A DNA stretch of 64,000 bases from Ricordea florida. Its lineage: Eukaryota; Cnidaria; Anthozoa; Corallimorpharia; Ricordeidae. Under the pieces are notes generated by a model, which was given only the letters and a program-made list of their open reading frames with translations, ran no database searches and was not told the origin of the DNA. Shown here piece by piece: positions 60,601-64,000 of this stretch. The DNA lies in assembly GCA_949710005.1 (NCBI GenBank), contig OX453277.1, forward strand, positions 436,001-500,000, read 5' to 3'. Position numbers and translations under genes: made by a program. Every line of letters starts with the position of its first letter. The first letter of the stretch is position 1.

Positions 60601-62290
60601 TCCCCACCCACTCAATTTTATTGTCTCACTTGGACCCACCGTCTACAACAATTCGTGCATGTCTGGTTGTTTTCTTGTTGAAGGATGTATCGAGGGGAGC
60701 ATCGTAAACGATGGCTGCGCGCAGGAATGCAGGTGTTCTGGAGGGCGACTGGTTGACTGCACACGCGTAAGACACGAATTCACTTCCATGAAATTCGAGG
60801 ACAGAGAGACATACACAAAAATTGTACGCGAGGCTTCCAGTAACCCACCGTACAAAGACGACTACGATCGTCTTATTACAATCCACGAAACTCAGTTCCG
60901 TGCAGGAATACATCAACAAGACCAGTTCCTTCCATGGCACCGTTGGTTTATTTTGGAGTATGAAAATCTGCTGCGCCGTGTTGACTGCAGGTTTACCGTG
61001 GCATACTGGGATTGGAGTGTTGTAAGTGGGACCCCCTGGCGTGAATCTGCGTTAGATCTTTGGCTTGGCCATGACGCTGGGTTTGGCGGAAATGGTGTAG
61101 GACCAACACGGTGCGTGAACACTGGTCCATTCAGAGAGGACGTCTGGAACGTTGTACCGTCTGCTGGAGGCAGCTGCCTAACGCGTAACTTCAATGGTAA
61201 CCCACCTGACGCCGTTGCAGTGGCCGAGGTGCTTAGAACAAATGCCTCGAGCTTCAACAAGTTTGAGACGAATCTACGTTTCAATCTGCATGATACTGTT
61301 CACTGTCAAATTGGAGGTGTGATGTGCACAGAAGATGCAGCGACTTCCCCTGAATTCTTTCTCCATCACACCTATATAGACAAGATATGGCATGACTGGC
61401 AGGCCACGAGCCGAGAGCACCTGACTGCACACTTCAACACAGTGTCCGGCAATATGGCTGGCACAAATAACCTTCACCCCAGACTCTATATTGACAACTC
61501 CAACTTACCAGGCAACTTGAGGGTTCGGTACCAAGGAATAACCGCTCGACGATTCGGAGAAGTTGAGTCACGCCTAAGCAGTGAGTATCTCGACAGACTG
61601 TTAAGCGGCTTGGAGGCAACATTGCAATTTTTCTCTACCGTTTTATTTACATGTAGGACTCTACCGCATAGTACATAAATGGCATCACAGTCCGGAATTG
61701 TCACACTGCAAGGTTTGATAAACAGATAAGATCATTAGAACCTCAAGGAAAAATGGATTGAATAACAAACCCGACTGTAGCTTAAGAATTCTTCCGATCG
61801 ATCAACCAAGAGTTCACAATTTTTATCAGTATCTTTCAGAATAATTTTTATTGTCATATTACAGTGTCATAATTATTTGAATCATGCCAGCAGTGAAAGC
61901 AAGTATTTAATTTTATTCATAAGTTTATTTGTTTACCAGTAAACCAGCTCAATTGTTACACGTTGATAAGGATGTAATTATTGTTTATAGATTATTGTTA
62001 TCATCATCATCATTATTACTACTAATATTATGATAATTCATTTCATTTTGTTGTCTTTCCCTCAAGGTATGACACTGAGTGAACTGCGAGCAATACCGCG
62101 AGCCTCATTTTCGGGGCTTGGCACCAGCGCCATCGAGCTCTTTAATATTTCAGATGAGGAACTGAAAGAGGCGAGGAGACTGGAACAGAAGCTGCGCGAG
62201 TTTACTGGCCACGCCCAGCCACTGGTGTCATTTGAACCATACTCAGTCGAAGAGTCGTTGGGATTTCCCCTTTCCTCTATTGGCTTGTAG
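54707..62290 (+). CDS. Secreted discoidin-TSP1-tyrosinase (copper oxidase)
   Basis: Predicted extracellular type-3 copper oxidase (phenol or catechol oxidation). Six exons join in phase to 601 residues: 54707-54761, 55097-55419, 57662-57806, 58393-58554, 60684-61580 and 62067-62290. A signal peptide (MLPKVISLFVFIGLARG) is followed by an F5/8 type C (discoidin) domain at about 20-174 (NSETIPDSRMVASSQFSD, GAWCPGATERGEYLEVDLG). Next is a thrombospondin type 1 repeat at about 178-228 (WALWSIWGACSVTCGGGVQS), a Cys-rich link, and the tyrosinase domain. CuA ligands are His296, His305 and His314 with exact 9-residue spacing (HETQFRAGIHQQDQFLPWHR). CuB ligands are His431 and His435 (HDTVH) and His456 or 457 (FLHH). 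All six copper positions are present, so it should be active. Likely roles are pigmentation, wound melanisation or matrix cross-linking (inference). AATAAA lies 77 bp after the stop. Confidence 0.92.
55058..55132 (+). other. Tandemly duplicated 3' splice site at tyrosinase exon 2
   Basis: About 35-40 bp spanning the acceptor and start of exon 2 ('ta(t/c)aggtagctgtttct(t/c)aaatgctat(c/t)ggtgttg') occurs twice in tandem. Use of the downstream acceptor (55096) keeps the frame (GSCFSNAIGVANSE). Use of the upstream copy (55061) reads into 'agg tag', a stop. Confidence 0.85.
56145..57640 (+). mobile_element. 5'-truncated LINE in tyrosinase intron 2
   Basis: RT motifs are LLVLLDLSAAFDTVDHRILL, NWIESYLSNRTQRIYIDG, GVLQGSCLGSLLFSLY and, after a frameshift near 56500, YADDMQLY. 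The C-terminal domain in 56787-57362 reads SLVHAFITSRIDYCNSLYGL, VQNAAARLVTGTP and HWLPISYLIQFKILLLTYKC. The 3' end is an AT-rich tail ending in (TTA)n at 57572-57622. The motif set resembles CR1/jockey-type LINEs. Stops and a frameshift make it inactive. Same orientation as the gene. Confidence 0.85.
58915..59060 (+). pseudogene. RecQ-like helicase P-loop fragment
   Basis: QMKCFEYLLK, then after a one-base shift GQDIVAVLPTGFGKSPISAA, gives the Walker A of RecQ-type helicases (LPTGFGKS) with the usual preceding 'Q..CL..LL.GQDV'. Only about 40 residues are preserved. Confidence 0.6.
59277..59705 (-). pseudogene. Penelope-like/DIRS-type RT C-terminal fragment
   Basis: FRSRLYLRGYPDNLVNKVLS, KITRNRILPF, PLLSEIYKEPPIISYKREKS and LKDILKIQTLKA follow the region after the RT palm in Penelope-like elements ('L..RGYP...', 'PPI.SY+.. 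KSLKD.LV'). No RT catalytic motif is present. Confidence 0.55.
59702..59986 (-). pseudogene. Cys-containing ORF within the TIR element
   Basis: A 94-residue ORF begins MEQLTPKKIHIRHSRICRLC and continues GDEFESCRRLIRVFGK. The C-x2-C...C pattern could be a zinc-binding start of a transposase or host domain. Not recognised. Confidence 0.3.
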
Positions 62291-62366
62291 GAGTAGCTAA
62301 TTATGTTCTGGGTTGTACACAGCTTAAAGTTGTTAAGAGATTTACCATCAGCAGGAGGCCAGTTCA

Positions 62367-62372
62367 AATAAA
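62367..62372 (+). promoter_or_regulatory. Polyadenylation signal of the tyrosinase gene
   Basis: AATAAA lies 77 bp after the TAG of the last exon. Confidence 0.65.
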
Positions 62373-62399
62373 AGCGGGTAAATTGTGAGTTCGACTATA

Positions 62400-62640
62400 C
62401 TTTGCAATTGGTTTCTGTCGGGGTAGTTTCTAAAGAAACTGGTGCTGCGTCGGTGGGGAATTGAAACACAAGATATTGGGATAATCAAACAAGTTGATAA
62501 AGTAATTTATACCACCGTCAGGTAAAAAGGGGGGTGCTCACGTTTCGAACGTTAGCCCTTCGTCACACACCTTTTGACCTTACGGTGGTATAAATAACTT
62601 TAGCAACTTGTTTGATTATCCCACTTTCTTGTACTTTGTT
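62400..62640. repeat. Penelope-like terminal repeat, copy 3
   Basis: Contains 'gtttctaaagaaactggtgc', 'aatcaaacaagttgataaag', 'ataccaccgtcaggtaaaaa', the inverse of 'gacgaagggctaacgttcga', and a second inverted arm ('ttacggtggtataaataact'). It sits just past the tyrosinase polyadenylation signal and is shared with the inverted copy at 31.1-31.4 kb. Confidence 0.75.
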
Positions 62641-62698
62641 TTCTGTTGTTTTCAATAAACGAGACACTGCCATCAGAGTTCTTCTTCTCTGCATTTAA

Positions 62699-63445
62699 GG
62701 GGACCGTCTAGTCAGATTTTTTGTTAATTTTCGGTCATCCAACCATTTTTTATATTTTCACTTAAAACTATAGTTTAACCCATCTACTTTAAGTTTTCGA
62801 AGTCTTTTTCACATAAATTGCCCTGTGAAAGCTGGTAAAAGCGATTTTCGTGATGTAGTCTGCCAATGGCGATCGGTTGCCATGGAAACGGTTAAGGAAT
62901 AATTTAAATTTGTGCCAACTTTAAGAGCATTTTTCTCAAATTTGCCCTTTTCCGGAAGTAGGCATCTGCCCCTAACTATTTTTTCTTAAGTATATGACCA
63001 ATTGCTGTGAAATTTGGCACAGACTGCCTTTAGGATGTAAACGAAATTGGATTAAGTTAAATACTTGAGGAGATATCTGTTCTACACCCATATTTGGAAG
63101 TATTTGGTTGCCATGGGAACACTAATAGCCTTACCCCGAAACCGCTCCATAGGATTATAGTTCAATCCATGTTAGTTATGGATAGAAAGTGAAATTCATT
63201 TTCAATGAATTCTGCACATAACAAGTATGTGGGGCAGACGGCAACCCTCAGCTGATAAGATCAAATTCAGGAGTTAATCATTAACTATCTTTTAACTATT
63301 TCATCTCAAATTACACCTTCCTGTGTAGGTCATCCTGAAGGGATGCTGTGGTGAAAATTTCATTGTTTTCTATAAAATCGTTACAGAGCTCTGTTATTTT
63401 AAAGATGCTTAGAACATTTCTCTGAAATTTGACTAGACTGCCCCC
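62699..63445. mobile_element. TIR element with TTAA-like target, 747 bp
   Basis: Left end GGGGACCGTCTAGTCAGATT and right end the inverse of GGGGGCAGTCTAGTCAAATT. The flanks are TTAA (62695-62698) and TCAA (63446-63449). The TTAA target points to Kolobok or piggyBac families if the right flank has mutated. Internal 'ttgccatggaaac' and 'ttgccatgggaac' repeat. No transposase. Confidence 0.65.
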
Positions 63446-63537
63446 TCAATTGGGCCTCATGACTCTTCTGCGCCTTCACCCGTGCAAGATACCAACACAA
63501 AACCATCTAATGATCATGTTTCATTTTGGCAAACGCG

Positions 63538-63783
63538 ATGGATTTCGACCTGTCTTTCCCCACTGTAGATGAAAATGACTACGTAAAAGTCCCGCTAGCT
63601 TCTACAATGGAGGCGATATCTATCTGTGCCTGTCTTTTTACACCACTAGCCCAACTCAATAAACTGCTGACCGCGTTAAGAATTACATCCCCTGAAGTTA
63701 CCCAAGCTCTCGTCTTACCTTACAATTGCGGGCTCCTTCACGTTCTTCATGATTCTATCGTAACGATCCGACTGTTCTACTAG
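63538..63783 (+). pseudogene. Possible pentraxin-like fragment
   Basis: MDFDLSFPTVDENDYVKVPL then MEAISICACLFT resembles the first strands of a pentraxin domain ('L.FP....DYV.....M..LT.C.W'). After residue 36 the similarity ends and no splice donor is evident at that point. No acceptor precedes it. It may be a truncated exon or a chance ORF. Confidence 0.3.
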
Positions 63784-63799
63784 GGAAAGGAAACTAAAA

Positions 63800-64000
63800 T
63801 GTAGTGTGACGCTGTTCGTTTTACTGTACAGTTTAGTTCTAACACATTTATCTGTGGATCAAACCATACAGTGTGACCATTGTTTGGTAAGCTACTGAAC
63901 AGCACTATACTCTGGTGATGTTTGTTATATCATGCAGCATGAACTTTTTTCCAACCGTGAACCAAACCATGCATTGTGATCTTGAAAGCTACCGAACAAT
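63800..64000 (+). repeat. Satellite-like repeat at right edge
   Basis: Two units of about 108 bp of the monomer also found at 45448-45775 ('tgttcgttttactgtacagt', 'ctgtggatcaaaccatacag', 'gtaagctactgaacagcac'). It continues past the window. Confidence 0.75.

Noticed and set aside
60626-60940. Minus-strand ORFs opposite tyrosinase exon 5 similar to the ORF at 31308-31712
   Set aside because: Not genes: the similarity reflects the inverted duplicate of the tyrosinase segment.

Overview
The window is eukaryotic nuclear DNA: AT-rich, intron-rich and full of transposons. An anthozoan cnidarian, most likely a scleractinian coral, is my best guess. The reasons are a secreted tyrosinase fused to discoidin and TSP1 domains, a secreted very acidic coiled-coil protein of skeletal-matrix type, and the mix of DIRS, Helitron, Crypton and Penelope-like repeats. 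The species cannot be named from sequence alone.

Four host genes are supported. (1) The 5' 17-18 exons of VPS53, a GARP/EARP tethering subunit, lie on the minus strand at 102-13924, and the gene runs off the left edge. (2) A five-finger C2H2 zinc-finger gene is at 26731-27414 (+), followed by a long gene-free tract. (3) A four-exon gene for a secreted, coiled-coil, Glu/Asp/Ser-rich protein is at 43555-49469 (+). (4) A six-exon gene for a secreted discoidin-TSP1-tyrosinase copper oxidase is at 54707-62290 (+). All exon phases in these genes were joined by hand and agree.

Most of the rest is mobile DNA. It includes TIR elements and foldbacks inside VPS53 introns, and a decayed Helitron (17.2-21.9 kb, -) with RPA-like OB-fold, OTU protease and a 2A-like motif. 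It also includes a broken Ty3/gypsy element (32.1-34.9 kb), a structurally complete DIRS element with split repeats and a gag intron (36.9-41.6 kb), and two Crypton-type fragments. A tRNA-SINE with perfect target duplication lies at 50.9 kb, a 5'-truncated LINE sits in tyrosinase intron 2, and a TIR element with 9-bp target duplication sits in tyrosinase intron 4.

The most unusual observations are: an inverted, internally deleted copy of the tyrosinase 3' half at 31.1-32.1 kb that carries the same Penelope-like insertion; the 2A-like motif in the Helitron; an array of six 39-bp acceptor-like repeats in VPS53; a tandemly duplicated 3' splice site in the tyrosinase gene; and the acidic secreted protein.
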